Shown here: positions 1 to 10,375 of the stretch, one piece after another
Layout: each line of letters starts with the position of its first letter
Position numbering within the stretch: the stretch's first letter is position 1
NCBI GenBank assembly: GCA_964019425.1
Contig: OZ025808.1
Span: 248,001 to 312,000 of the forward strand
Direction of reading: 5' to 3'
DNA from: Flectonema sp. DT1601
Lineage: Eukaryota; Euglenozoa; Diplonemea; Diplonemida; Diplonemidae
DNA length: 64,000 bases
Translations under genes and position numbers: made by a program
The notes under the pieces: model-generated
Seen by the model: the letters and a program-made list of their open reading frames with translations, nothing else
The model's database searches: none
What the model was told of the DNA's origin: nothing

Positions 1-550
1 AATAAAAAGAAAAATAGGGGGAAAATCTAAAAAAAAAAATAACAAGGTGAATCTGATGTAGAGTCGATACTGACTGTAGTTTGATGCTCTATGCTAAATA
101 CCCAAACAGTGAAGTGCTGAAGCCTGCTATAAAAGGTTTGTCATCTCTGCCATCGACCCTTTAATAAAGTCTCATCATTTTTTGCTTTAGTTAAAGCAAG
201 ACTCTTTGATCTCTTTGTTCTTGTTGCTTTTTTTTTTTTTTTTCCCCCTCACATTAACGCAGGTCAGAAAAAGTTCTTGGGGGAAGGTGAATAATTCATG
301 AGCTCAGACAAGGGAGGAGTGCGTTTGTTTTTTTTTCGTTTGTTTTTTTCTCGTTTTTTTTTTTTTTTTCGTTCTCTTTACTGCCATCCGTGTGACCTTA
401 GGTTAGATTGGTCACTGTGATGGCTCAAAAGTGAAATTATTATTTTTTTATTAAATTATTTTTTTTTTTTTTTGTATGTCAACTCATCATAATCTATCTA
501 CGAACAGCTTCCATATCGATTCTTTTAATCGGAATAAGTTTTCCTTTTCA
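1..550. other. Intergenic, T-rich, no gene seen
   Basis: The stretch downstream of the deaminase stop holds several T runs (230-243, 351-370, 459-473) and no open frame that I can defend. Short open frames on the plus strand beginning in it run as antisense shadows into the deaminase gene. Confidence 0.5.
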
Positions 551-1010
551 TCATTTCTTATGTTTGTGTGGGTGATGATGGTGATGATGATGTTGTTGTT
601 GCATCACTTCCCACTCTTCAGGGTTCGGATCTGTAAATATCACTTGTCGTACATGAGATTTGTTAATGAACTTAACGCAATCATCACAAGGTCTCGAAAC
701 CATGTAATCAGATTCTTTATTATCATCACCGTCAGGGATTCGAACGACTATCATTACTGCGTGTGGGATCAGACGTTTATCTTTACAACTTCTAATACAA
801 GCAACCTCAGCATGGACACTATATTTTTCACTAGCCTGGTAAAACGCAATACTGAGGATGCTTACCGTTCAAAGAAGAAAAACGGTTGTAGCCTCTGCCG
901 ATCACGCGACCTCTGTGAACCAATACGGCTCCGTGCTTCTTTCTCATAGGTGACTTCTTAGCCTCAACAGCAGCAAGGGACAAGAATCGAGTGACGTCAC
1001 TAACTTTCAT
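551..1010 (-). CDS. Cytidine/deoxycytidylate deaminase superfamily protein (reading frame interrupted)
   Basis: Probable zinc-dependent base deaminase. Starting at the ATG at 1010, the N-terminal part has the strand pattern KHGAVLVHRGRVIGRGYN. The second part has HAE, holding the zinc ligand and catalytic glutamate, and later PCDDC with the two zinc cysteines. Order and spacing fit the deoxycytidylate deaminase-like superfamily. The two halves lie in different frames. Removing one T from a T4 run (minus sense, about 841-844) makes a continuous frame running into HAEVACI. A 22-nt intron starting GTATTG is the alternative but would be unusually short. The frame ends in seven consecutive His plus Lys residues. 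It could be an intact gene with an assembly homopolymer error or a recent pseudogene. Substrate (dCMP, cytidine or RNA) cannot be told. Confidence 0.7.
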
Positions 1011-2117
1011 TTTTTATTTTTTTTTTTTAAAGTTTTGTTTGCTTTGTAAGGGTGAGCTGTAATGAACAAAACACTGAAATAAGTTAACTAAAAACTTGCG
1101 CAACCAATTCAATGAAACATCTTGAACAGAACAAATGATGTGAATCTGTTTTGAAGAACAACTATAATAAAACTACTTTTCACAAGTTCCAAATCTGCTA
1201 GTATAGCGCCACAAACAAAAGTCCAGACAGTGGGAGGGAGAAGGCAAAAAAGGGATTTACCACCAGCTACGACTATAAAAAGATAGGTTCATAAAAAACC
1301 ATCAGGCAAGCAATGACTATCTGTTACAGAGAGAGCAATCCCAGGGTTTCATTCTTTGTTTTTAATTTTTTTTATTTTCTTTTTTCTTAATTCAATTATT
1401 ATTTTAATTTTCTTTTTTGTACGACCCCTCGCATTATTAGCTCACCAGAGTAAGTGATTATAAGTTGCGTTAGTGTCGATATTTTTTTTTTTTTTTTTTC
1501 GTTCTGTAATTCGGATGGAATTTGAGTTTTTTTTTTTGAATATTAAAAAAAAGGGGGAGAAATGAAATAAATGGTCACAAAAAGTATTTTCAAAAAAAAA
1601 AAAAAAAAAAACGTTTTGTGAGGCGTTCTCAGACTTTGTTGCAGCTGAATTTTCCAATTTTTTGACGTTGTCACGAGAGAGTCAGCTACCGGTCATGAAG
1701 TGTTAAATTTAACGTGAGAGACACCCACCGATGGTGACCACCAATAATGTGGTATAAACAAACTGAGCCAGATGATTAAGAAAAAAAATAAAACAAAATA
1801 AATAAAAAATCGAAAAAAAACAATAGCTATAAAGAAGAAAAACGTTAACGAAAGCAAAAAAAAAGTGTAGATCACACATTCTATAAAGAATCCGTGGAAC
1901 CATATTTTTTGATAGAATAATGAAAAGTGTAAATCAGCAACTCGGATATCCCGAGTATGCCAAACAGACTATGGAAAAAAAAAAAACACACAACAACAAC
2001 AACATCTCTCACAAAATTACAACAAAATTTCGATTCCAATCACCGATAGCAATCCCGACTAGACTATGAGAGCTAGAAAAGATGACAACGTTGTCTGGAT
2101 CATATATAAAAGCATAA
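1011..2117. other. Intergenic, A/T homopolymers
   Basis: Contains A/T runs (for example 1482-1499, 1592-1611, 1976-1986) and short open frames coding mostly Phe/Lys. No domain or convincing splice-linked exon chain was seen. Confidence 0.5.
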
Positions 2118-2820
2118 CTACTCCAAAGTAAACAGCGTCATGAAATAGCCAAGAGCCTCTTTGATCTTACAAAAGAGCGACTCGTCGAATATGAATGCCT
2201 CTTTTAACAAACAAACAATAAAATAAAATAAAAAATAATATCTTCTAAAATAAAGTAAAAAGCTGAACTGGGAGTTGTGACGTAGATTGATATTCTATGG
2301 TACCACAATCAAGTGCAGTGTCGTTCTCTTTAAGTAAAAGAGGAAAAGTGAACAACAAAAAGTGGGGATGCATGTATGTTTGATTTTGTAAAAATTACAA
2401 CTGTGTTGTATCATAACAACATGAAGAAAATTTAGCATTAGCTTTAGATAAGAGTGAGAGGAGAAATGATACAAAGAAATCACAACAATTCACTGGAAAG
2501 TAAATTGAACGACACCACTATGAGCAGGAAAACAAAACAAAAAAAAAAAAAAAAAAAAAGCTTCAAAGGCTCAAGCTATTTTCAAAGAAGTTAATTACAT
2601 TATTTATGCGCGGAGAGTATTTTTTTTTTTTTTTTTTAAATCCTCGATCCATTCATAGTTCGTGCAGTTACCTACCTGAGACTAACACTTGCATGCTTGT
2701 GTTTTTACAGCATAACTTTATTGTCAATAACACAACACTGCATAGACTCAGGTTAGCAGCAACACGTCGTCTAATACGTCTCTAAAAGACTTACACAAGA
2801 CTTGTTGTGTATGATGCCAT
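2118..2820 (-). CDS. Speculative small multi-exon gene
   Basis: A chain of short exons can be drawn from an ATG at 2820: MASYTTSLV with donor GTAAGT, a short middle exon, VVSFNLLS with donor GTGAAT, an exon containing NDTALDCGTIEYQ, and a last exon 2118..2198 reading AFIFDESLFCKIKEALGYF and ending in TAG. Phases can be made to match, giving about 69 residues with a hydrophobic N-terminus. No domain is recognised. One intron contains a diverged copy of the dispersed repeat found in the 24-35 kb interval. The sequence also lies where the 3' UTR of the next gene should be, and chance open frames this short are common, so this is only a suggestion. Confidence 0.15.
2372..2465 (+). repeat. Diverged copy of the dispersed repeat family
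   Basis: Shares the order tgtttgattttgtaa, gtgttgtatcata, tttagcatt, agctttagata with the copy at 24491-24590. It is the only clear copy outside the gene-poor interval. Confidence 0.4.
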
Positions 2821-2859
2821 TACTGGATAAGAGTTCAAAAACAACAACAAGTAATGTTC

Positions 2860-3798
2860 TTACATGATAGTACAGCATCCTTTTTTAGGAGGAGGAGAAT
2901 TACTCTTTTCAGTAACATCATTACGTGTGTTATCATCATCTTGTGTAGTTGGAGGATTTAGTGATTCAGATGACTGCATTGGAAGATCATCAGATGGAAC
3001 AGTACCGGGGACATCAATTGACTTTGGATGATCTGTTAAATAAATACAATCATCATCACTGAGTTCTTCAACACCAGTTACCATATGAGTTGGGTGGATT
3101 GGACCATTCATATTTGGAGATATCATTTCTTCCTTTTCCTCACTTTCTTCGTTTTCTTCATTTTCAACCTGCTCTTCTTCCTCCAAGTGTTTTTCTGCTG
3201 TCTTGTTGGCAGGCTTATCTTCCGATGAGTGGCTCTCTTTCTCTAAAGAGATTTGATTTTCTGCTCTCTGAGCCCAGAGACCTCCTCCGATTTCATTTTC
3301 AGTAGTTGAATTTGATTTGAAATCGCTGTAAGTGTTTCTCGGTTTTGAACTTGAATCTTCCTCATCGAGCATATCCATAATGACATCTTCAAGCTCATCT
3401 AAAGAAGGTAAAGATAGATCTCCGGTTCTTGGTTCTCTTCCTTCAGCTGCAGCTTTTATATCGGCTGCTTGAATGCCTCCAACATGGTTTCCTTCCATTG
3501 GTGGAGGAATGTCTTCAGTGTTCACTTTAGCACTTGCAATCGTTTTGTAATACTCGTTTAGTGCTTCTTGTTCTTGTTCAGGTATTTGCTGAGTTGGGTT
3601 CAACATAAAGATAGAAACCTGTTGCAATAACTTATTCACATCACTCATTATATCTGTCTCATTCATTCCCGTGGCACGAACCTGTTGAATACTTTGCCAT
3701 ACAGCTGTGACATATTGCAGTGCTGGTCCATTGTCAGCTCGTAGAAGCTGTTCCCGTAAGTGTGCTAGTCGTCTGTCCACATCGGCTTGAGTGCTCAT
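2860..3798 (-). CDS. Acidic hypothetical protein with C-terminal CaaX prenylation box
   Basis: A 312-residue protein, single exon. The ATG at 3798 (MSTQADVDRRL) is chosen over an in-frame TTG upstream. The first 110 residues are helical and rich in Gln/Leu. The middle and C-terminal parts are very acidic and low in complexity (EEEEQVENEENEESEEKEE), so probably disordered. It ends KKGCCTIM: a CaaX box (C-T-I-M) with an extra Cys and basic residues before it, the pattern of a farnesylated and possibly palmitoylated membrane-attached protein. There is no GTPase domain, so it is not a Ras-type protein. No homologous family is recognised. Membrane attachment is inference from the tail only. Confidence 0.7.
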   Translation of the reverse strand: MSTQADVDRRLAHLREQLLRADNGPALQYVTAVWQSIQQVRATGMNETDIMSDVNKLLQQVSIFMLNPTQQIPEQEQEALNEYYKTIASAKVNTEDIPPPMEGNHVGGIQAADIKAAAEGREPRTGDLSLPSLDELEDVIMDMLDEEDSSSKPRNTYSDFKSNSTTENEIGGGLWAQRAENQISLEKESHSSEDKPANKTAEKHLEEEEQVENEENEESEEKEEMISPNMNGPIHPTHMVTGVEELSDDDCIYLTDHPKSIDVPGTVPSDDLPMQSSESLNPPTTQDDDNTRNDVTEKSNSPPPKKGCCTIM

Positions 3799-4132
3799 AA
3801 CCGACGCATAGGTTGTATTCTTATACGGCAAAGTACCAGAATTTCGATGATATAATATATGTGTGCTGAGTGAATGAATTATTTAATATACAAAAAATAA
3901 AATAAAAAATACCACAACACTCATATGTTTAACCAACAAACGTACATCATTCATCGCATGGCCATTTCTATTGTGTGAAGGTATTTGTTATGAAATCAGT
4001 TTAGGGGAAGGTAAATCGCACTCAGTGACCGACTACAGGAAAATCTAACTAACAAAGACCAGTGTAAATACAACAGGATGCGATAAGAAAAATAAGTGTA
4101 AGCATCTTGTAATCCAAACGTGTAAGCCATAG

Positions 4133-4492
4133 TCAGACACCAGGACACCAGGTTTTAACCTTTGCCGCATCTAATTCACCATAGTGCATTTTACCTGTAC
4201 TGTTACATACAAGAGTTGGGTAAAGTTTTGCTTTTGCGGCTGCGTCAGGGTTCTGTGTGGTTATTGAACTGTTCTGATGTTCCATATCACATGTAGTTTC
4301 TGTCTCATAAATCTTATATAAATTTCATTTTTAAAAAAAAACCAATCAAAAAAAAAAAAACAAAAAAAAAGGACGGACCTTGTCACCATCAACGTAGGTG
4401 TATTGAATCCCAGCGTTATCGAGGTTCTGCCTTTCGTAAGACGTGTGTCCGCACCACGATGCACCTATCACCGAGAGGTCTTTCTTTCCCAT
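4133..4492 (-). CDS. Small thioredoxin-fold protein, monothiol WCGHT motif
   Basis: Two exons, join(4133..4252, 4379..4492), 77 residues with a TGA stop. Exon 1 gives a beta strand followed by W13-C14-G-H-T17 in the position of the thioredoxin/glutaredoxin active site, then helix 1 and strand 2 (YTYVDGDK). Exon 2 starts NPDAAAKAKLYPTLV, which matches the usual acidic loop, helix and cis-proline (P50). The intron (4253-4378) has donor GTCCGT and acceptor ACACAG. The family match across the junction is the reason for accepting this odd donor. Only one active-site cysteine is present, so a monothiol glutathione-linked or non-redox role is likelier than disulfide reduction. A splice acceptor (TTTCAG) lies 19 nt before the ATG. 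Confidence 0.72.
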
Positions 4493-4707
4493 GTTAGTTA
4501 GTTGTGGGTATCTGAAAGACGTGATTAAATTATTATTATAAAAAAAACTTTCAAAATATATTTTATTTTATTCATTTTTTTTTTTTTTAAAAAGGTGTTG
4601 AAGGCTGTCAGTTTTTTTCAAAAACAAAATAATAATAATAATTCTTCCCCCTTTGAGCATATTTTTATGTCATAAATACGCGTACCGCAAAGTAAACCAA
4701 ATGAACA

Positions 4708-5170
4708 TTAATAAGTTATATGCGATACAGTTGACTGAAAGTAATGTTAGTAGGGGTGTGAGTCTCATGTACCAGAGACAGACTCACTTGCAAAGACTTA
4801 ACCCTAACTAGGTGTTCCTTTCTTTTTATTTTCTTTCAAATATTAATATCTAAACATGCAGTGGTAAGAAAATAAAATAGAACCCACACAAAACCAAAAT
4901 TAAATAGCGATAAGAGACTTCCTACGTAAGCAAAAAGAAATTGCAGACGGAAGAAGACTCACGTCCAGTGGCTGTTAGACTATGAAAGTATCAACACACA
5001 GATATAATTGCAAAGAAAAAAAAAGAGAGAGGGAAACTGGGCGAAGGCAAGAAGTAATCCTTCATTCGCAAACACACAATAAAATAAATTAAAAAAAATC
5101 TCACATCTCTCCGCACTGTTTCAGGTTTCCACTTGTAAAGCTGTACAAGTTCGGTTCCGTGTTTAATCAT
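4708..5170 (-). CDS. Candidate 41-residue, four-exon micro-gene
   Basis: Exons 5105..5170, 4963..4979, 4788..4803 and 4708..4734 join in phase and end in TAA. The three donors are GTGAGA, GTGAGT and GTGAGT, and the acceptors end CATAG, GTTAG and TTTCAG. The first exon reads MIKHGTELVQLYKWKPETV; the product is basic and soluble. No family is recognised. The consistent donors and phases favour a real transcript, but exons of 16-17 nt cannot be proven by eye; they might instead be leader exons of the thioredoxin-like gene downstream. Confidence 0.3.
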
Positions 5171-5766
5171 TTTTTTACAAACAAAAAAAACAAGCACATG
5201 AATATTTGCTTAATTATGTCACGCAGAAGCGAACAGGTTGACAGTCGACACAGAGAAGGTACCACTCAGATGTTGCTGTGCGAACAGTCTTATATAAAAT
5301 ACAAGAAAAAAAAAAAAAAAAAAAAAAACTTCTGTTGTTTTTTTATTTTTATTGCAAGCTCATTTTTAGGTGCAGAAGTTGGAAAATAAAATTACTGAAT
5401 CGACAGTACTCACTATGAAAAAAAACCGACAGCACTTCCGCGTTTTTTCGCGCGTTTTATTATAGTTTCCTTTTCGTTCTCTCGCAAAAAGAAAATTTAA
5501 AAAAAAAAAATACATATTATATACCATCGACAAACCTTAAAAAAAGAAACACAACATAGCCAATAAACTGATATGTCAACAAAAAAAAAAAAAAAAAAAA
5601 AATAGAATCGCGCACGCAAGGAGAAATATCAAAGCAGAAACCTCTCGAACATGGGAAAGATTAATAAGATTTCTTGACCAAGACTCCGTACTAGGACGCT
5701 GATTAACCACCTACTGGCTTAGCACAAGTACCGGGGGCATGACCCCGACAGTCTTGAGTGAATTCA
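5171..5766. other. Intergenic, A-rich
   Basis: A-runs at 5305-5328 and 5580-5602 and a short GC-rich patch at 5440-5455. Nothing else could be supported. Confidence 0.5.
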
Positions 5767-8363
5767 TCAAATAGGAGGCAGTACTACTGAACTATCGCTA
5801 CACTCGAGTGGTTTGTTTGTTTTCGAGTTCCCCGCAGGAGTTGAAAATCTTTGCGGTGCCTTTGATTTGTTTGCAGGCTTCTTATCAGATGGTTCTTTCT
5901 CTGCTGGCTGCAGATTAGGGATTGGTGGGTTTCCTTGTTGTGGAACTCCATCCCTGCGAGCTTTTTGCTTCAACCGAACCACCAACAGAATGGAGAGCGT
6001 GGCCGCAAGATTGGCGCAGCGTTCCTTTTGAATCTCACTTCTCTTATTGTATGCCCTTTCAATATTTACTTTTGACTTTTTCAGCTTTGAAGCCAACAGC
6101 AGCCAGTTGTTAGTAACGTACGACTGAAGAAGTCGTTTTTCAGTCGCTTCGACTACCTCCAACTTGAGACGCAGCTCTTCGTTGTGTTTGCGCTTTTTGG
6201 AAAGCTCCTTCAGTAAGAATTCCACTCTATCTTCACTAAACGTATTCCAACACTCTTTAGAATGTTGTTTAACAAGTGATATTATCGCTGAGACTGTTGC
6301 TTCGAAGTGTCTCGGTCTCCATTGTAATTTTGTAAGTCTCGGCAACAGTCCACTGCTAATCCGTAACTGCAAAGTAGGTGATTCCGACAAGTCATCTAAC
6401 TTACATATATCGTGATGAATAAATAGAGCTCCTAGTACTGATGCGTAGGTTTCCTGTTTTATGGTGTTGGGTATCTAAATAACATAAGGAATCATTTCTT
6501 TTACTTAAAATGGCTTACATAATCATACCAGATCTTTGCAATTGACGGAAGAAGCATTAATAAGTAATGAAATAACAGAAGACTTATAATTCTTAATATA
6601 TTGTGTAGCTGCATTACCATTAAAACTAACGACAACGTCGTAAAGCAAGAGTACTTTTTGTTTGTGACAGGTACATGTGACAGCGAGATCTATGAGCCAC
6701 CTGTTTTAATTTTTACCAACCAAAGTTTGACGACAGTTATTCAAGCCCAAAAAAAATAAACTCCAACTAGGCTTTAATAATAATAATAATAATAATAAAT
6801 CCCTCCATTTAAACACAACAATACATACTCAACAACGTATGCTTCACAACCTTCAATAATAACTGACGGCCAGCCTTCTAATTTACGTAACATAGAGCAT
6901 GCTACATTAGCCCTTTGAGGGTTTGGTGGAAGACTCGATATGCATGAGACAATAGATGAAAACCCTATCTTCCAAGGAAGGGAACTGAGGATATGCAGTG
7001 CTGAGGGAGAGTCTAAAATGACATGACACCATTGTAATTTAACTAAGAAATCCGTGTTTGAAGTCTTGTGTGGAAACGGTGAGTTGCTTAATATTTTACC
7101 CATCGCTTGCAAATCTCTTTCAGAGAGTTGCAAGACGTTAAGAACTTCAGAGTTAAAGTTCATAAAACACGAATGACTTCGTAATTCCGGTTGCTTTATT
7201 AATATCAAACATAAAGTTTCCAAACTGGCAGATGTCGACATTGTTAGGATTGGTCGAAGAATATTCCCAGGTTCTTCTAAATTAATAATTAATTCCAAGA
7301 TGTCCTTCTTGTCAGATACTTCTCTGGTTGATTTTGCTTCACTCGGACCTCTTATTTTCTTAGTCAAATTCGATGATGATAATTTCTGTTTTGCTGAACT
7401 GCTAGCGGCTGCTAACGAATAACAGCAATGTAACCATTTCAAAATGAGTCTTTGTCCATCTAAACAAACTTCTTCTTCTTTATCTAACAAGTGAGGTAAG
7501 ATAGCCAGAATGCTGTTTAGATTTTTTTCAATGTCAGAGCTCGTTGGTGGTGGTGCTACTCCGAAAAGCGGTGATGAGTCTATTCCGTTAGTGAAGGGTG
7601 TTCCTTGAACATCACACCATTTCTTAACTTCGTTTGAAAAAGAAAATTCATCAAATAACTTCGTTAACGAAGCAGACAACCACGAGTCTACTTCATGGTG
7701 TTTATCGACATTGTGAATTAGACGACGATTCTCAACGTACTCCCTACTAAAAGGATCTCTCCATTTATTATTAACAATCGTATGCTTGCTTACGGTACGT
7801 CCAGATGTTGGTAAGACTACAGGCTCAACAAAAAGCTTAAAATCGATTGGATCACAAAGTGCTTCAGGGATTTCCAAAGGAGCTCCACCTTCAAATGTGT
7901 AGTCGCTGAAGAAGTCTTGGAGAGGTACGATGGGGACGGAGCCGGAGAATAGTCGCATCTTTTGACGTTTTTTATCAAGTTTTGCTTTTTCTTGTCGGAA
8001 TAATGACTTATAGTAGGCATCCATCGGATGGTCCCAAATCGATTCACCCGATCGCATATTAAAATAGTAAACTTCTCGCTCTTCGGTGTAACAGATTTTC
8101 CAGCATTCTGGAAGAGGTGCTTTAAGAGCTTCTCGTGCGATCCAAGTGAGAGCTTTTTCTTTTTGGGGATCCATGCCAAGCCATTCACAGTATTCGATGA
8201 TCTCTTGTTCAGAAGGATCATATTCGTCGTCTTCCATTTGGTCTTCGTCTCCAGACCTGTTTTCATCGTCATCAATGGCAGTCATACCTCCGACACCTTC
8301 GTACTCTTCCATTACGAGGTCTGATCCCTCGTCTCCACTGTCGACGTCGTCGTCATCAGACAT
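5767..8363 (-). CDS. WW-domain (CEP164-type) plus U-box protein, predicted ubiquitin ligase
   Basis: Three exons, join(5767..6474, 6529..6700, 6829..8363), 804 residues; introns 6701-6828 (donor GTATGT) and 6475-6528 (donor GTATGA), phases 2 and 0. Residues 1-48 are acidic. Residues 49-130 closely follow the N-terminus of CEP164 (SEQEIIEYCEWLGMDP; APLPECWK; YYFN; IWDHP), including WW residues W88, Y99/Y100, W110 and P113. Residues 166-230 look like a U-box (ALCDPIDFKLFVEPVVLP, then a DPFSREYV segment and an L-x-x-N stretch), the E2-binding fold of U-box ubiquitin ligases. The rest (about 240-700) is helical, possibly HEAT/ARM-like, followed by a coiled coil and a disordered tail. CEP164 itself is a centriole distal-appendage protein without a U-box. 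An acceptor lies 14 nt before the ATG. Confidence 0.85.
6777..6798. repeat. TAA-type trinucleotide repeat inside intron 1 of the WW/U-box gene
   Basis: About seven copies of (TAA/ATA) within the 128-nt intron. If the intron is ignored the frame runs on into a run of Tyr codons. Confidence 0.8.
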
Positions 8364-8534
8364 AATAAATTCCCAACCTGAATTAGATATTTATTTTGTT
8401 AAAATAGTTTCCTCACGTCAATTACACATAACGAGATCCACAATAGAGAATAACTCGATATCGGAGGCAGGGAATTATAAAGAGATTAGGGGAACTAAAT
8501 ACCAGTAAGACTCTCACAAATGGGGAGGGGTTTT

Positions 8535-8563
8535 AACCAACACGTAGATCGGATGTGTTGGTT
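8535..8563. other. Inverted repeat (9-bp stem, 11-nt loop)
   Basis: AACCAACAC at 8535-8543 and GTGTTGGTT at 8555-8563 are perfect reverse complements. It lies about 170 nt upstream of the WW/U-box ATG and just upstream of a GTGAGA donor-like site, so it could be in a leader exon. Confidence 0.6.
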
Positions 8564-9285
8564 TTCTTATTATTTATTACTTCGTTCCTTTTATTTTTTT
8601 TTTTATTTTCAAAATATTGTTCTTTTCCATCACCCAACTGGTGAAGAAAGAGATTCGAGGCTTCCCAACAAGGACTCTATTCACAGCCATTCGTTATAAT
8701 AAAAAAAAAGATCTAAATCCCAGGAGTCAGAAAAAAGATAAAATAATCCTTTCTTTGTTAAAACTTTTGACTTTTTGTCCCTCAACATAATAAATAACGT
8801 GCGGAGGGAGAGGAGAGGGGTGTGGGGGAGGAGGAAAAAAATATTTTCGGCAAACGATATGAGAACAGAATTCAAATAAACAACAATCAACCTGCACACG
8901 AATAAAAAAAAAAAAAAAAGCAAGATAGCAGGCAGGGGAAGAGAGAGAGAGAGGAACGAATTCGAGGGAAAAAAAATTATTGAAAAAAAAAACGTCCCAT
9001 GTCTGTTAATCAAAGTAACACAATTTAAAGACAAACAAATATTAGTAAAAAAAAATTAAAAATTAAAAAAAAATCAACACAGCTTTCTTAGCGCGAAAAA
9101 CAACTACTTTTAGAGAGTTATATTGTGCAAGATACAAGAATCTCGAGAAGCTACTAATGCGCGCCTTAGTATGGCGCACAATCAAAAGACCAGCTATGTC
9201 AGAGTAAGTAGATTCATCATTCCATCGGGTGGAGTATTTTATATAAATCAAAATAAACACATATAAGAGAAGCTTAGGCTACTTC
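8564..9285. other. Intergenic, possible short ORF 9063-9260
   Basis: Mostly A/T-rich. A 65-codon minus-strand open frame (9063-9260) includes STRWNDESTYSDIAGLL and RISSFSRFLYLAQ, but it has no ATG start and no recognised domain; it could be a terminal exon or chance. Confidence 0.2.
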
Positions 9286-9304
9286 AAGAGGTTAAACACC
9301 TCTT
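9286..9304. terminator. Hairpin downstream of the beta-sandwich gene
   Basis: AAGAGGT (9286-9292), a 5-nt loop and ACCTCTT (9298-9304) form a perfect 7-bp stem about 58 nt past the stop codon at 9362. A role in mRNA 3' end formation is only a guess. Confidence 0.35.
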
Positions 9305-9361
9305 TTAATGTTGGTGAATTTATCCCATAGAGTGTGCTGTAGGATCAACTGGTTGATAATT

Positions 9362-10375
9362 TTATGGTTTTCTGAAGAACATTTTCCACCATTTTGGTTC
9401 AGCGATGTCGTCGTAGTCTTCTTCGTCTTCGTCTTCATCGTAGGAATCTGATTGTGGGTTTTCAAACTCTTCTTCAGCACCTGGGAACCAATCCCACCTA
9501 CAAAAGTTAAAGACGTGCATTAAACAGTCGAATTGTAAGTGTAGTAGTAATGTTGATTTTTTACGTTCTTGCCAAACTTTTAATTGAGTAACGAGATTAT
9601 CTGGAAGACAAGAGATCACCTCGTGATCATCAAAGTCTTTCACAAGAACATCTGTGTAGTCATCAAGTATTACAGCTCTTTGATGAGACAACACTAATTT
9701 CTTTACAATATTTTGAAACACTCTCGGGTATGTTATATGTCTTTCTCTTAACGGTGCCCACAACTTATATCGAACTCCATACACAACACGCCCAACAAAT
9801 TCACGACTATCACGCCATCCAATATTGCCCCATGGAGCTGTATTTGCAAATGGCTTACAATTCAGATGAGCAAGTCCCGGTGTTACAGTTAGAAAACTAT
9901 TACTGTGAGTTGTTGCGTATCTCTGATTGTCATACACGACTGATTGATCACTAGGTCTAGCAGAATGAATATAGACACCAATAGTATCACCTGGTCTTAT
10001 CCTTATTGGATTAGCTAATATAAGTGGCTCTAAGGTGTCAATTGAAGGATGGTGAGACTTTTCGTAAACTTTCGTCCATTCTCTTTCGACATTGTACTTT
10101 TTTAAAAATTCACCGTTAGTGACCCAGACTGTCATCGGACCTAATTCCCCTCGTACACAGAGAGCATTAATAGACACGAATTCTAATGGAAGCAACTCGT
10201 GTATTTCTATGTTAAACATGACACCACAAAAAGTATGATCTTCATGGTCTTGTGTATCGGCGACATAACTCTCAGTAGTGTCGTAATCAGCAACATCTTG
10301 AATAAAAGGATTCGTTAACAGTTTTAGTTTAGCACCCCTGTCGGAGTATAGTTCGCTTGCGAAATCATCCGACAT
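9362..10375 (-). CDS. PHR-like beta-sandwich protein
   Basis: A 337-residue protein read as one exon, starting at ATG 10375. Residues about 45-200 have the pattern of a jelly-roll domain seen in many protist proteins: GVMFNIEI, a run of strands with GPMTVWVT, then W-T-K-V-Y, LILANPIRIRPGDTIGVYI and a closing strand segment. This resembles the PHR/BTB-associated beta-sandwich, but the match is by pattern only. The C-terminal third is helical, with an acidic tail (YDEDEDEEDYDD). An intron near 9490-9560 is possible since the acceptor-like TTTTGTAG occurs there, but the frame is open throughout. The leader upstream holds a direct repeat, CCTCGGTAGTA twice. Function is unknown. Confidence 0.7.
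   Translation of the reverse strand: MSDDFASELYSDRGAKLKLLTNPFIQDVADYDTTESYVADTQDHEDHTFCGVMFNIEIHELLPLEFVSINALCVRGELGPMTVWVTNGEFLKKYNVEREWTKVYEKSHHPSIDTLEPLILANPIRIRPGDTIGVYIHSARPSDQSVVYDNQRYATTHSNSFLTVTPGLAHLNCKPFANTAPWGNIGWRDSREFVGRVVYGVRYKLWAPLRERHITYPRVFQNIVKKLVLSHQRAVILDDYTDVLVKDFDDHEVISCLPDNLVTQLKVWQERKKSTLLLHLQFDCLMHVFNFCRWDWFPGAEEEFENPQSDSYDEDEDEEDYDDIAEPKWWKMFFRKP

Noticed and set aside
476-949. 157-codon plus-strand open frame
   Set aside because: Antisense to the deaminase gene, whose motifs are recognisable; composition is not protein-like.
6683-6718. 16-nt mini-intron reading in the WW/U-box gene
   Set aside because: The standard 128-nt intron 6701-6828 with GTATGT donor links both parts in phase and needs no unusual length.
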